From Chromobacterium phragmitis (lineage in GTDB: Bacteria > Pseudomonadota > Gammaproteobacteria > Burkholderiales > Chromobacteriaceae): DNA of 64,000 nucleotides. The notes under the pieces were generated by a model, which had not been told where the DNA came from, ran no database searches, and was given only the letters and a program-made list of their open reading frames with translations. Positions 1 through 8,334 of the stretch are shown one piece after another (position 1 is the first letter of the stretch; every line of letters begins with the position of its first letter). The DNA is taken from assembly GCF_003325475.1 (NCBI RefSeq), contig NZ_CP029495.1:2294001-2358000 (forward strand), written 5' to 3'. Made by a program: the position numbers and the translations under genes.

Positions 1-683
1 ACACCGCCCGCACCACGCTGCGCGGCCTGCAGCCCCTGCCGCAGGGCACGCTGGAGTTCGCGGTGCCGCACACCCTGTCGTTTTCCTACTTTCCCAAGTG
101 GCTGACCGGGGTCGAGGCCGGCTTCGGCCAGTTGTCCTGCCGCTTGCAGGCCAGCAATGTCCATGACGCGGTGCTGTCCTTCGTCGAAGGCGGCAGCGAT
201 CTGCTGATGTGCTACCACCATCCCAAGCAACCGGTGGAGCTGCAGGACGCTCGCTACGGCGGCCTGCGGCTGGGCGTGGAGCGGCTACGGCCGTATTCGA
301 TCGCCGCGGGAGGCGAACCGGCGTACCCGTTGCCGGGGAGGGCCGAGGCGCCGCTGCCTTTTCTGGGCTACGCCAGCAACGCCTATTTCCGGTTGATGAG
401 CGACTTGCTGCTGGTTGGCGGGCCGGAGCCGGCGCATCTGTCCTTGCGCTACGAGACCGACATGGCGGAGGGGCTCAAGCAGATGGCGTTGGCCGGGCAT
501 GGACTGGCGTTTTTGCCGGAGAGTTCGGTGGCGGCCGAGCGCGCGTCCGGTTTGCTGGCCGAGGCCGGCGGCGAGGCGTGGAGCGTGGAGATGGAGGTGA
601 GGCTGTATTGCGACCATCGCCGAGGCCGCGCTGCGTTGGAGGATTTGTGGGAGTACCTGGCGGCGCGCTACCCGGCAGTCTGA
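1..683 (+). CDS. LysR-family regulator, C-terminal part (5' end outside window)
   Basis: The reading frame is open from base 3 to the stop at 681-683, so the N-terminal helix-turn-helix lies upstream of the window. What remains is a LysR substrate-binding domain: a strand-rich start, a central DLLMCYHH segment and a late LAGHGLAFLPES stretch typical of the effector-domain core. The sequence style resembles the HypT/YjiE hypochlorite-responsive branch, but without the DNA-binding domain this is tentative. It sits 149 bp upstream of aspA in the same direction, so it may regulate aspA; that is inferred from position only. Confidence 0.8.
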   Translation, partial: TARTTLRGLQPLPQGTLEFAVPHTLSFSYFPKWLTGVEAGFGQLSCRLQASNVHDAVLSFVEGGSDLLMCYHHPKQPVELQDARYGGLRLGVERLRPYSIAAGGEPAYPLPGRAEAPLPFLGYASNAYFRLMSDLLLVGGPEPAHLSLRYETDMAEGLKQMALAGHGLAFLPESSVAAERASGLLAEAGGEAWSVEMEVRLYCDHRRGRAALEDLWEYLAARYPAV

Positions 684-719
684 GTCGGGAGCCGCGCTCG
701 GCGGACATGGCGCAAGGTT

Positions 720-734
720 ATGCATTTCCTGCAT
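720..734. promoter_or_regulatory. Inverted repeat of T-N11-A type upstream of aspA
   Basis: ATGCATTTCCTGCAT is a perfect 5+5 inverted repeat with a 5-base spacer and fits the T-N11-A core of LysR-type operators. It lies about 100 bp before the aspA start and just after the LysR gene. Binding by that regulator is inference. Confidence 0.35.
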
Positions 735-832
735 GATCCCATCCGCATTCGGAATTGGCCAAGCGGACGGGGCAGGAATAGAGTGCGGGGCATTCCAGGC
801 CGCGATGACGGCCGCACCGAGGAGACCCGCAG

Positions 833-2236
833 ATGATGACCCGCATCGAACACGATTTGCTCGGCAACCGCGATGTGCCGGCCGACGCCTACTGGGGCGT
901 GCACACTTTGCGCGCCATCGAGAATTTCCCGATCACCGGCCAGACCATCGCCGGCTACGGCGACCTGATCCGCGCGCTGGCCTGCATCAAGCAAGCCGCC
1001 GCCCAGGCCAACCGCGATCTCGGCATCCTGGAGCCCAAGTTGGCTCAGGCCATCGTCGACGCCTGCGAGGAGATCCGCGCCGGCAAGCTGCATGATCAGT
1101 TCGTCGTCGACGTGATTCAGGGCGGGGCGGGCACCTCCACCAATATGAACGCCAACGAGGTGATCGCCAACCGCGCGCTGGAGCTGCTGGGCCACGCCAA
1201 GGGCGAGTACCAATATCTGCACCCGAACGAGCACGTCAACCTGTGCCAAAGTACCAACGACGTGTATCCCACCGCGCTGCGCCTGGCCGCCTTCTGGGGC
1301 GTGCTGAAGCTGGTGTCGCGCATGGAGGTGCTGCGCAAGTCCTTTGAAGACAAGGCTGAAGAATTCAAGGACATCCTGAAGATGGGCCGCACCCAGCTGC
1401 AGGACGCGGTGCCGATGACGCTGGGCCAGGAGTTCCAGACCTACGCCGTGATGCTGGGCGAAGACGAGCAACGCCTGAAGGAAGCCAGCACGCTGATGCT
1501 GGAGATCAACCTCGGCGCCACCGCCATCGGCACCGGCATCACCGCGCATCCGGATTACGCCAAGCTGGTGTGCCAGCACCTGTCCGAGCTGATCGGCAGC
1601 CAGCTGATCACCGCGCCCAACCTGATCGAAGCCACCCAGGACTGCGGCGCCTTCGTTCAGCTGTCCGGCGTGATCAAGCGCGCGGCGGTCAAGCTGTCCA
1701 AGACCTGCAACGACCTGCGCCTGCTGTCGTCCGGTCCGCGCGCAGGCTTCGGCGAGATCAATCTGCCGGCGCGCCAGGCTGGTTCGTCCATCATGCCGGG
1801 CAAGGTCAATCCGGTGATTCCAGAGGTGGTGAGCCAGGTGGCGTATGAAGTCATCGGCAACGACGTCACCATCACCCTGGCGGCCGAAGCCGGCCAGCTG
1901 CAGCTGAACGCCTTCGAGCCTGTGATCGCCTACAGCCTGTTCCGCAGCGCCGGCCACCTGGCCAATGCTTGCGACACGCTGACCGAGCACTGCGTCAAGG
2001 GCATCACCGCCAACCGCGAGCGCCTGCGCCTGAGCGTGGAAAACTCCATCGGCCTGGTCACCGCGCTGAACCCGGTGATCGGCTACGAGGCCGCCACCCG
2101 CGTCGCCGCCGAGGCCCATGCCAACGGCAGCAGCGTGGCCGAGGTGGTGCTGGCCCATGGCCTGCTGACCCGCGAACAGCTGGACGACATCCTGCAGCCG
2201 GACATGCTGACCCGGCCGCGCTGGGTGACGCTGTAA
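833..2236 (+). CDS. aspA: Aspartate ammonia-lyase
   Basis: Cytoplasmic enzyme that reversibly deaminates L-aspartate to fumarate and ammonia, feeding aspartate carbon to the TCA cycle and supplying fumarate under low oxygen. The 467-residue product has the fumarase/aspartase signature GSSIMPGKVNP starting near residue 317, the mobile catalytic loop with its conserved serines. Upstream substrate-binding segments GTSTNMNANEV and QSTNDVYPTA are also present. Length is close to E. coli AspA (478). The start at 833 is chosen because GGAG lies 8 bases upstream; a second ATG follows directly at 836. Fumarase C is the nearest alternative, but the overall sequence reads as aspartase. Confidence 0.95.
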   Translation: MMTRIEHDLLGNRDVPADAYWGVHTLRAIENFPITGQTIAGYGDLIRALACIKQAAAQANRDLGILEPKLAQAIVDACEEIRAGKLHDQFVVDVIQGGAGTSTNMNANEVIANRALELLGHAKGEYQYLHPNEHVNLCQSTNDVYPTALRLAAFWGVLKLVSRMEVLRKSFEDKAEEFKDILKMGRTQLQDAVPMTLGQEFQTYAVMLGEDEQRLKEASTLMLEINLGATAIGTGITAHPDYAKLVCQHLSELIGSQLITAPNLIEATQDCGAFVQLSGVIKRAAVKLSKTCNDLRLLSSGPRAGFGEINLPARQAGSSIMPGKVNPVIPEVVSQVAYEVIGNDVTITLAAEAGQLQLNAFEPVIAYSLFRSAGHLANACDTLTEHCVKGITANRERLRLSVENSIGLVTALNPVIGYEAATRVAAEAHANGSSVAEVVLAHGLLTREQLDDILQPDMLTRPRWVTL

Positions 2237-2270
2237 ATTCTCTTTCCTTCCTTTGTTTGACTCGTGCTTG

Positions 2271-2297
2271 CCGGCGCCTTGAGCGCCGGTTTTTTTT
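2271..2297 (+). terminator. Rho-independent terminator after aspA
   Basis: CCGGCGC and GCGCCGG pair around a 5-base loop and are followed by eight T residues. Confidence 0.85.
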
Positions 2298-2381
2298 GGC
2301 CGCGCTCACGCAGGCTTGGCGTTTGCGTCCGCCGAAAGGCGTGGTTATAAAGAAATGGTGCGGTGCACAATTGGGGGCGGG

Positions 2382-2735
2382 ATGCGATACTGGCTATGGT
2401 GGAGCCTGGAGTTTCCCCTGCGCAGCGGCGGCTGCCTGCTGGAGGATTGGCGTTGCCAGCAGCGTTTCTGGCGCTCCACCCTGTTTTACGGCTGGCGGGT
2501 GGCGCGCAGCGGGGCCAGCTGGCAGGCGCAATGGGAGCGGATCGCGCGGCGGGCCTGCGCCGACGGCATCGCGCTGTGCCACGACAGCGCGCCGGCGCGT
2601 TTTCGGCTGTGGCGGCGCGCTTGCCGCCATCTGGGGCCGCTGGATGGAGCGGAATGGGAGCGCTGCCTGCGGCGCAGCGAGAGGGCATGGCTATCCGGCT
2701 GGGTGGGAGTGGGGCGGGCGTGCTCGCGTCTGTGA
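2382..2735 (+). CDS. Hypothetical Trp/Arg-rich small protein
   Basis: I do not recognise this 117-residue product. It begins MRYWLWWSLEFPL and is remarkable for its tryptophan and arginine content, with repeated W-R and R-R pairs throughout; no signal peptide, transmembrane segment or known motif is evident. The start at 2382 is preferred over an in-frame ATG at 2316 because a GGGGGCGGG ribosome-binding stretch directly precedes it. It stands between the aspA terminator and a DUF2164 gene 59 bp downstream. It could be a lineage-specific gene; the high GC makes chance open frames common, so reality of the gene is only moderately supported. Confidence 0.5.
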   Translation: MRYWLWWSLEFPLRSGGCLLEDWRCQQRFWRSTLFYGWRVARSGASWQAQWERIARRACADGIALCHDSAPARFRLWRRACRHLGPLDGAEWERCLRRSERAWLSGWVGVGRACSRL

Positions 2736-2794
2736 GCCGCCGTCGCCAAGACCGGCGCGCTCGGCGATAATCGCGTCTTTTGCCGGAGACCGCG

Positions 2795-3034
2795 ATGGCT
2801 AGCCCGCGCTTTCTCAGCGATGCCCAGTTGCAACAGCTGGCGCCGCAGCTGCAGCATTACCTGTCCGAACAGCTGGCGGTGGACATCGGCAATTTCGATG
2901 CCCGCTTTCTGCTGGATTTCATCGCCGAGAGGGTCGGCAGCGAGATCTACAATAAAGCGCTGCAGGATGCGCAGACCGCGCTGGCGGCGCGGATGGAAAG
3001 CCTGCAGGCGGCGATCTGGGAATTGGAGCGCTAG
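2795..3034 (+). CDS. DUF2164 family protein
   Basis: A 79-residue protein with the DUF2164 pattern: an N-terminal helix ending in LSEQLAVDIGNFDA, then LLDFIAERVGSEIYNKALQDA, where the IYN-x-AL-x-DA segment is the most conserved part of the family. The function of this family is not known to me. The start at 2795 is preferred to the upstream TTG at 2780 because CCGGAG lies a suitable distance before it. The gene ends about 70 bp before the DUF218 gene and could be co-transcribed with it. Confidence 0.8.
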   Translation: MASPRFLSDAQLQQLAPQLQHYLSEQLAVDIGNFDARFLLDFIAERVGSEIYNKALQDAQTALAARMESLQAAIWELER

Positions 3035-3103
3035 TCTGGCTGCCCGCTGCGGCGGCATTGAGGTTACAATCGAATCGTCCCTTCCTTTTGACTTGCGGTG
3101 CCG

Positions 3104-3703
3104 ATGCTCTACTTGCGCTTGATGATGAGAGGCTTCCTGCTGGCTGTGCTGCTAGTGGTGCTTGGCTTCGCCTATGTCGCGTGGAGCATCGTCGACTACG
3201 GCGAAACCGACGAGGCGCCGACAGCGGACGCGGCGCTGGTGCTGGGGGCCGCCGCCTGGGGCAACAAGCCCTCGCCGGTGTTCCGCGAACGCATCAACCA
3301 CGCGGTCAAGCTCTATCAGAGCGGCAAGGTGCGCTGGATCATTTTCACCGGCGGCACGCCGGAGCCCGGCTATCCGGCCGAGGCCGACGTGGGCCGAGAG
3401 TTCGCCGTCCGCCAGGGAGTGCCGATGACGGCGATGCTGGTGGAGAATCAGTCGCGCAACACTTGGCAGAACCTTTCCAACGCCCGCGAACTGGGCGGCC
3501 AGTTCGGCATCCGTTCCTATCTCTTGGTCAGCGACCCGCTGCATATGCGCCGCGCGGTGTTGATGGCCAACGACTTGGGACTGCGCGCCTATCCGGCGGC
3601 CACCCAGTCCAGCCGCTTCCGCACGCTGGCCAGCTGGTCGCGTTTTCTCGCGCGCGAGACCTGGCTTTATGTCGGCTATCGCGTGTTCAGGCAGCTGTCC
3701 TGA
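3104..3703 (+). CDS. DUF218 (YdcF/SanA-like) membrane protein
   Basis: The 199-residue product has a single N-terminal membrane segment (residues about 8-28, GFLLAVLLVVLGFAYVAWSI) and a periplasmic DUF218 domain. Family hallmarks are DAALVLGAAAWGN, the IIFTGG segment, the ENQSRNTWQNL motif and LLVSDPLHMRRA. SanA/ElyC-type members act in envelope integrity and cell-wall precursor metabolism, but the chemical role is unproven. The start may be ATG 3104 or GTG 3098; the product is nearly identical either way. It converges on yggL with a shared terminator between them. Confidence 0.85.
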   Translation: MLYLRLMMRGFLLAVLLVVLGFAYVAWSIVDYGETDEAPTADAALVLGAAAWGNKPSPVFRERINHAVKLYQSGKVRWIIFTGGTPEPGYPAEADVGREFAVRQGVPMTAMLVENQSRNTWQNLSNARELGGQFGIRSYLLVSDPLHMRRAVLMANDLGLRAYPAATQSSRFRTLASWSRFLARETWLYVGYRVFRQLS

Positions 3704-3761
3704 TGGACTGTGGATAAAACCACGAATCGCGCCGGCCTGTGGATAGCCGGCGCGCAAGAAA

Positions 3762-3789
3762 AAAGCCAGCTCGATGAGCTGGCTTTTTC
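3762..3789. terminator. Bidirectional terminator between DUF218 gene and yggL
   Basis: AGCCAGCTC and GAGCTGGCT form a perfect stem with a 3-base loop, flanked by an A-run on the left and a T-run on the right, so it can terminate transcription from both sides. Confidence 0.85.
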
Positions 3790-3805
3790 GCGCCCGGGAC
3801 AGCCG

Positions 3806-4165
3806 TCAGGCGGTGTGCCACAGGTCGATCAGCTCGCTGGCTTCCAGCGACTTCACTTCGGCGCGGGCTTTCAGCCAGGCCACCAGATCGGCGCGCAGCG
3901 CGTCGTCGATCTGCACGCCGCTGATCGGGAAAGCCACGCCTTCCAGGCGGTTTTTGCCGTCGAAATGGCCGCCGAAGCTGATGCCGGCTTCGTCGAAGCG
4001 GGTCAGCCAGCCGTCCAGCAGGGCGTCGGCGTCCGCGCCGTCATGCAGTTCGGCCACCAGGTGGAAACCCAGCTCGCGGAATTCGCCTACGCGCATTTTC
4101 TTGCGCTGGCGGGCGTTCAGGCGTTTCAGGCGCTGGGCGGAGTTGGGGTTGCGCGGGATTGCCAT
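3806..4165 (-). CDS. yggL: YggL family 50S ribosome-binding protein (DUF469)
   Basis: The 119-residue product opens with MAIPRNPNSAQRLKRLNARQ, a basic RNA-binding-like region followed by KKMRVGEFRELGF, which is diagnostic for YggL. The middle segment FGGHFDGKNRLEGVAF and the acidic C-terminus also fit the family. YggL associates with the large ribosomal subunit; its exact role is unclear. The start at 4165 is chosen over upstream in-frame starts because conservation begins at MAIPRN. It is transcribed divergently from the peptidase cassette at 4351. Confidence 0.88.
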   Translation of the reverse strand: MAIPRNPNSAQRLKRLNARQRKKMRVGEFRELGFHLVAELHDGADADALLDGWLTRFDEAGISFGGHFDGKNRLEGVAFPISGVQIDDALRADLVAWLKARAEVKSLEASELIDLWHTA

Positions 4166-4277
4166 GGTCTGTCCTTGTTCGAAAAATGCGCTGAATGATA
4201 GCAGGTTTGCCGGCGGGGGATGCCGCCGCCGCCAAGGCGACGCCATTTGTCTGACGATTAATTGTAATAAATTGACG

Positions 4278-4307
4278 TTGTGTTGATTTATGTCATGTGG
4301 CTAATAT
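4278..4307 (+). promoter_or_regulatory. Possible sigma-70 promoter for the first peptidase cassette
   Basis: TTGTGT and TAATAT are separated by 18 bases in an AT-rich stretch 44 bp before the start at 4351. The -35 box is weak, so this is a suggestion only. Confidence 0.3.
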
Positions 4308-4350
4308 CAAGATTCTGTTTCTAAATTAACCACAAAAAGACGACAAAGTG

Positions 4351-6102
4351 ATGAAAGAGATCAAACCGACAGTCCTGGCATCCGTGATCATGAGCGCCCT
4401 GCTGACCGCTTGCGGCGGCGGGGGAGGGAGCGGCGGCGCCAGTGCCGCAAATGGCGCTGGCGGATCGCCATCCGCCGCATTCCATCAACGCAGCAGCAGC
4501 GGGTTGGAGGTGGGGACGCTGGACTGCGCCGGCGCCAGCTGCAAGGTGCCGGCCAGCGGTGGCGCTGCCTTGTCCGGATCGGTTTACCGCTACAGCAACG
4601 CCACCAACCGCGACCAGACGATACAGTTGGCCGGCCCTGTGACGTCCGCTTGGCAAGCGGAGTTCGTCCGCATCAGCGGCGGGGATACCTCCACCCAGTT
4701 CCGGATGGCCGGGGCCAATCTGCGCGGTGCCAGCAGCGCGGCCGCGGACCGCCTGGAGGCGGAAAGCCAGGCGGTGTTGAACGCGGTGGCCAAGAACAGC
4801 CGCGACGGCGCGCTGCAGCGCCTGCAGCTGCAACATTCGGCCAAGCTGAGCGGCGCGCAGGCGGCGCTGCAGCAGCAGGCCTATGCGCTGGGCGACGTCC
4901 GTACCTGGCACGACATGGACGGCGATAGCCCGACCACCTTGAAGGCGGTGCGCGACCTGCCCAACGGCGGCGGCAAAGTCTATGTCTGGGGCCAGAGCGG
5001 CTTGGATGTCGCGGTCAGCAACGCCCAGGCCGATGCGTTGGCCGAGCGCTTCGCCGGCAGCGTCTACCCGCTGGAAGCCAGCGTGGTCAGCGAGCCCTGG
5101 GGCAACGACATTCACCCGGGTTGGCGCAGCCTGGCCCTGCCCGGCGACACCAAGGACGTGCACCTGGTGCTGAGCCGGCTCAACGATCCGGCCAAGTCCA
5201 GCGGCAGCCGCCTGCTCGGCTATGTGCGCTGGACCAACGCGCTGCTGGCCTCGGCCGCGTCCAGCCTGTGCCAGGGCGACGCCGAGTGCGCGGACGTGAT
5301 CGGCAAGAGCAACCAGGCGCTGGCCACCTTCATCGATCTGGATACCTTCGCCAAGGCGGATAGTCCGGGCAATTGGTCGATGAAGGACAACGGCCCCAGC
5401 CTGGCGCTGTCGACGATGGCGCATGAATACCTGCACGTGCTGTACGCCTACAACAAGATACTGCGGCAGAAGCCGGGTTCGCCGTCGGGCACGGTATGGG
5501 AAAACGAGCTGGCGGCGCAGACCATGGGTTACCTGGTGTCGGCCGACACCTATACCGGCGGCCGCGGCCGCGACGCCAATTCGCACCCTGACCTGCGTCC
5601 GCGCGGCGACTTCGAGCAGTTCCTGAACAAGCCGGCATGCAATCTGAAAGGCTGGAGCGTCGCCGCCGAGAATTACACTTGCTATCCGAAGGCGCTGGCG
5701 CTGGGCATGCAGATGCTGCACCAGTTCGGCCCTGGCGTGATGAAGCCGTGGGTGACCGGCTCCAGTACCGGCGAGCGGGCGCTGAACGATGGCCTGCGGG
5801 CGGTGGGCGGCGGAGATTACAGCAGCCTGCTGCAGCGGCTGACCACCACGCTCAGCCTGGGCGCGCTCAGCCAGGACGTGGCGGGTTTCGGTTTCCCGGC
5901 CAAGACCATCACGCTGGCCGCTAATCAGTACTTCCCGCTAGGCAAGGACCTGCAACTGCCGGCGGTGCGCTTCCAGGCCGGCGAGGTGGGCTGGGGCAGC
6001 GATCGCGGCCAGGAAACCTGGCGCCAGCCGCTGGCCGTGTCGCGAGGCGTGGCCCGGATCACGGTGCCGGCCAATAGCCATCTGTTGCTGGTGAAACCTT
6101 AA
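4351..6102 (+). CDS. Putative zinc metallopeptidase lipoprotein (M30 hyicolysin-like), copy 1
   Basis: The 583-residue product starts with a lipoprotein signal peptide ending in the lipobox LTAC followed by a glycine/serine-rich linker, so it should be exported and lipid-anchored. A zinc-binding HEYLH (HExxH, His358-Glu359-His362) sits in the context LSTMAHEYLHVLYAYNK, and WENELAAQTMGYL (Glu386) about 24 residues later supplies a plausible third ligand as in gluzincins. This arrangement resembles peptidase family M30 (hyicolysin). ATG 4351 is preferred to GTG 4348. The stop codon overlaps the next gene by one base. A closely similar copy lies at 6658-8334. Substrate is unknown; catalytic activity is inferred. 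Confidence 0.75.
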   Translation: MKEIKPTVLASVIMSALLTACGGGGGSGGASAANGAGGSPSAAFHQRSSSGLEVGTLDCAGASCKVPASGGAALSGSVYRYSNATNRDQTIQLAGPVTSAWQAEFVRISGGDTSTQFRMAGANLRGASSAAADRLEAESQAVLNAVAKNSRDGALQRLQLQHSAKLSGAQAALQQQAYALGDVRTWHDMDGDSPTTLKAVRDLPNGGGKVYVWGQSGLDVAVSNAQADALAERFAGSVYPLEASVVSEPWGNDIHPGWRSLALPGDTKDVHLVLSRLNDPAKSSGSRLLGYVRWTNALLASAASSLCQGDAECADVIGKSNQALATFIDLDTFAKADSPGNWSMKDNGPSLALSTMAHEYLHVLYAYNKILRQKPGSPSGTVWENELAAQTMGYLVSADTYTGGRGRDANSHPDLRPRGDFEQFLNKPACNLKGWSVAAENYTCYPKALALGMQMLHQFGPGVMKPWVTGSSTGERALNDGLRAVGGGDYSSLLQRLTTTLSLGALSQDVAGFGFPAKTITLAANQYFPLGKDLQLPAVRFQAGEVGWGSDRGQETWRQPLAVSRGVARITVPANSHLLLVKP

Positions 6103-6407
6103 TGCGACGCGCGCTGTGGCTGCTGGCGCTGCTGCCCTCGCTGCTGGCGATGGCTTCGCCGCCTTGGGAGCGGGGAGTGCTGGTGGAGGTGGGCGCGTAT
6201 CCTTTGGTGAAACTGGGCATAGAGCGCAGCGACGGCGAAGTGTTGGCGATACGCGCGGCTGAGCCAGGCAAAGGCCTGGATCGGGCCGCCGTGAACACCT
6301 TGCGCCGGCAACTGGGCCAGCGTGTCCGCTACCGGGCCGCCGCTTACGCCAGCAGCCCGGTTTACGGCAGAGAGGTGATTTTGAGCCAGGCAGAATCGGA
6401 TCGTTAG
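6102..6407 (+). CDS. Small exported protein partnered with peptidase copy 1
   Basis: A 101-residue product with an N-terminal signal peptide (RRALWLLALLPSLLAMA) and a mature part beginning PPWERGVLVEVG. I do not recognise a named family. It aligns along its whole length with the product at 8331-8645; shared positions include PWE-x-G-x-LV-x-VG, an R-x-DG pair, a late VR-x-R, and GxEVxLSQ near the C-terminus. Its ATG overlaps the peptidase stop by one base, implying translational coupling. The recurrent pairing suggests a periplasmic or secreted partner such as an inhibitor, chaperone or accessory subunit; this is inference. Confidence 0.72.
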   Translation: MRRALWLLALLPSLLAMASPPWERGVLVEVGAYPLVKLGIERSDGEVLAIRAAEPGKGLDRAAVNTLRRQLGQRVRYRAAAYASSPVYGREVILSQAESDR

Positions 6408-6423
6408 ATTTTTAGTCGTGGCG

Positions 6424-6455
6424 ACACCTGGACGACATCACGTCGTCTGGGTGTT
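6424..6455 (+). terminator. Terminator after first peptidase cassette
   Basis: ACACCTGGACGAC pairs with GTCGTCTGGGTGT (two G-T wobbles) around a 5-base loop, followed by five T residues. Confidence 0.75.
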
Positions 6456-6569
6456 TTTCATTTCAGATTGCTCTGGGCGAGTAAGGTTTCCATAACCCGG
6501 GCAATCAAGACATTCAGAGCGAACTAGCTTTCGCGAGCTGGGCATAGGCTTCTTAATGGGACGAATAGA

Positions 6570-6599
6570 TTGACCGAAACCGGACATTGCCTCTATGCT
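6570..6599 (+). promoter_or_regulatory. Possible promoter for second peptidase cassette
   Basis: TTGACC and TATGCT are separated by 18 bases, about 60 bp before the start at 6658. The following leader is strikingly AT-rich (6609-6655). The -10 match is partial, and other AT-rich -10 candidates exist nearer the gene. Confidence 0.4.
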
Positions 6600-6657
6600 G
6601 ATTGCCCATTGTTTTATTTAGTATTTTATTAATTATTTTAATATAACGTAAAGTAAA

Positions 6658-8334
6658 ATGTTGAATAAAAAACAAAATCTATTGGTTCTTTCTGTGATGG
6701 CCGCGGCACTTTCCGGATGCGGCGGCGGCGGCGAGGGCAGTTCTTCATCATTCACGCAAAAATCCCAGATTTCCGGCGATTTGAATTGCCAAACCAGCGC
6801 GTGCTCCATGCCCGCCGGCGCGGCGACCGATCCCGCGGGGAAGGTATACCTGCTGCAGAACGCCAGTAATCAAGAGGCGACAGTCACCATTGATGGACCG
6901 CTGACGAATAGTTGGGATGCGGTGATGACCAGAATCAGCAGCGATACGGCAGGCAATGGCCGCATCGGCGGCGGCGCTCGCGGCGGGGATGGCGCGGCTG
7001 ATGCGATTTTGGCTCAGAAAATGCAGGTGGTTTACGATAATATCGCCACATACGCCGGGATTTCTCAGCGTGCTCAGGCGCGCATGAAACTGGAGAAGCG
7101 TGTAAGCGCTTCGGCCCGATATGCGCTCAATGACAGCCGCGCATGGTATGACAGCATCGGCAGCCGCACGTTGAATACCACGATGAAGGCCAGCGCGGCA
7201 TTGCCAAACGGCGGCACTGTGTATGTATGGGCTCAAGACGATGCGGCGGCGGTCACGGCTGAGCAGGCGAATTTCTTGGCCGAGCGTTTCGCCAACAGCG
7301 TATATCCGATCGAATCCGCGGTGATCAGCGAGCCTTGGGGATCTGTGGCATCGACCTGGCGCGCCATCTCGCTCGATAGCGGCACCAAGGATGTGCATCT
7401 GGTATTGGCGCAGTTGAATCAGCCGGCCAACGCATTCAAGGGCTTGATGGGATACGTGCTCCCCACCAATGCTCTATTGAAGTCGGTGGCCCTCGATCCC
7501 GCTTGCGCGACGGAGGATTGCAGTCCGTTCGCCAACAGCAACGAGGCGCTGGTAACCTTCCTGAACGTTGATACTCTGGTGGCGAAGGATGATGGCCAAC
7601 TTTGGAGTCAGAACGGCAGAGGCCCGGCATTATCGCTTTCTACCTTGGGCCACGAATATCAGCATTTGCTGTACAGCTATAACAAATTGTTCCGCCAAAA
7701 CATTACCGGCGCCACGACTTGGGAAAATGAACTCGCCGCGCAGACCATGGGGTACTTGGTCGCGGCCGATACTTACCATGGCGGCCGAAGCAATGGCCCG
7801 GATGCCCATCCCGATTTGGGCGCAGGTAGCGACTTCACCCGTTTCTTGGCATCGCCCGCATGCGACTTGAAGCGTTGGCCGGCTTTGAGCAGCGATGCTT
7901 CCGGCGTGTCTTGCTACCCCAAAGCGCTGGCGACTGGCATGTTGATGCTGCATCAATATGGCGCAGGCGTGATGAAGCCATGGGTAACGGGCGCCAATGT
8001 GGGGGAGAAGGCATTGAACGACGGCCTGGCCTCGGTAGGGGGCGGCAACTATGGCAGCCTGATGCAGCGCCTGTACACCAGCCTGCTGCTGGCGGACTTC
8101 CCGACATGGGCTGCGGGCTATGGTTTCCCTGCCAAGCAAGTGACGTTGCCTGCCAGCCCTTATCTGATCGGCGGCAAGGCCATTTCGCTGCCTGAGGTTC
8201 GCGTCGGCAAGCAAGAGGTTCAATTGACAATGGACTCGACCCAAGAGGCATACCGCGTCACATTGATTCCCATGGGAGGAAAGGTGACCATCGCCATGCC
8301 TGCCAATTCACGACTTAGCTTGGTCAAGCGATGA
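6658..8334 (+). CDS. Putative zinc metallopeptidase lipoprotein (M30 hyicolysin-like), copy 2
   Basis: The 558-residue product is a clear paralogue of 4351-6102. It has a lipoprotein signal peptide with lipobox LSGC and a Gly/Ser linker, then a zinc motif HEYQH (His332-Glu333-His336) in LSTLGHEYQHLLYSYNK and WENELAAQTMGYL with Glu358 as likely third ligand. Shared blocks also include AERFANSVYPIE, SEPWG and TKDVHLVL, and both end with a short NSxLxLVK tail. Codon use is visibly less GC-rich than copy 1 and the neighbours, suggesting different age or origin. It overlaps the next gene by ATGA. A surface-anchored protease is likely but unproven. Confidence 0.75.
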   Translation: MLNKKQNLLVLSVMAAALSGCGGGGEGSSSSFTQKSQISGDLNCQTSACSMPAGAATDPAGKVYLLQNASNQEATVTIDGPLTNSWDAVMTRISSDTAGNGRIGGGARGGDGAADAILAQKMQVVYDNIATYAGISQRAQARMKLEKRVSASARYALNDSRAWYDSIGSRTLNTTMKASAALPNGGTVYVWAQDDAAAVTAEQANFLAERFANSVYPIESAVISEPWGSVASTWRAISLDSGTKDVHLVLAQLNQPANAFKGLMGYVLPTNALLKSVALDPACATEDCSPFANSNEALVTFLNVDTLVAKDDGQLWSQNGRGPALSLSTLGHEYQHLLYSYNKLFRQNITGATTWENELAAQTMGYLVAADTYHGGRSNGPDAHPDLGAGSDFTRFLASPACDLKRWPALSSDASGVSCYPKALATGMLMLHQYGAGVMKPWVTGANVGEKALNDGLASVGGGNYGSLMQRLYTSLLLADFPTWAAGYGFPAKQVTLPASPYLIGGKAISLPEVRVGKQEVQLTMDSTQEAYRVTLIPMGGKVTIAMPANSRLSLVKR

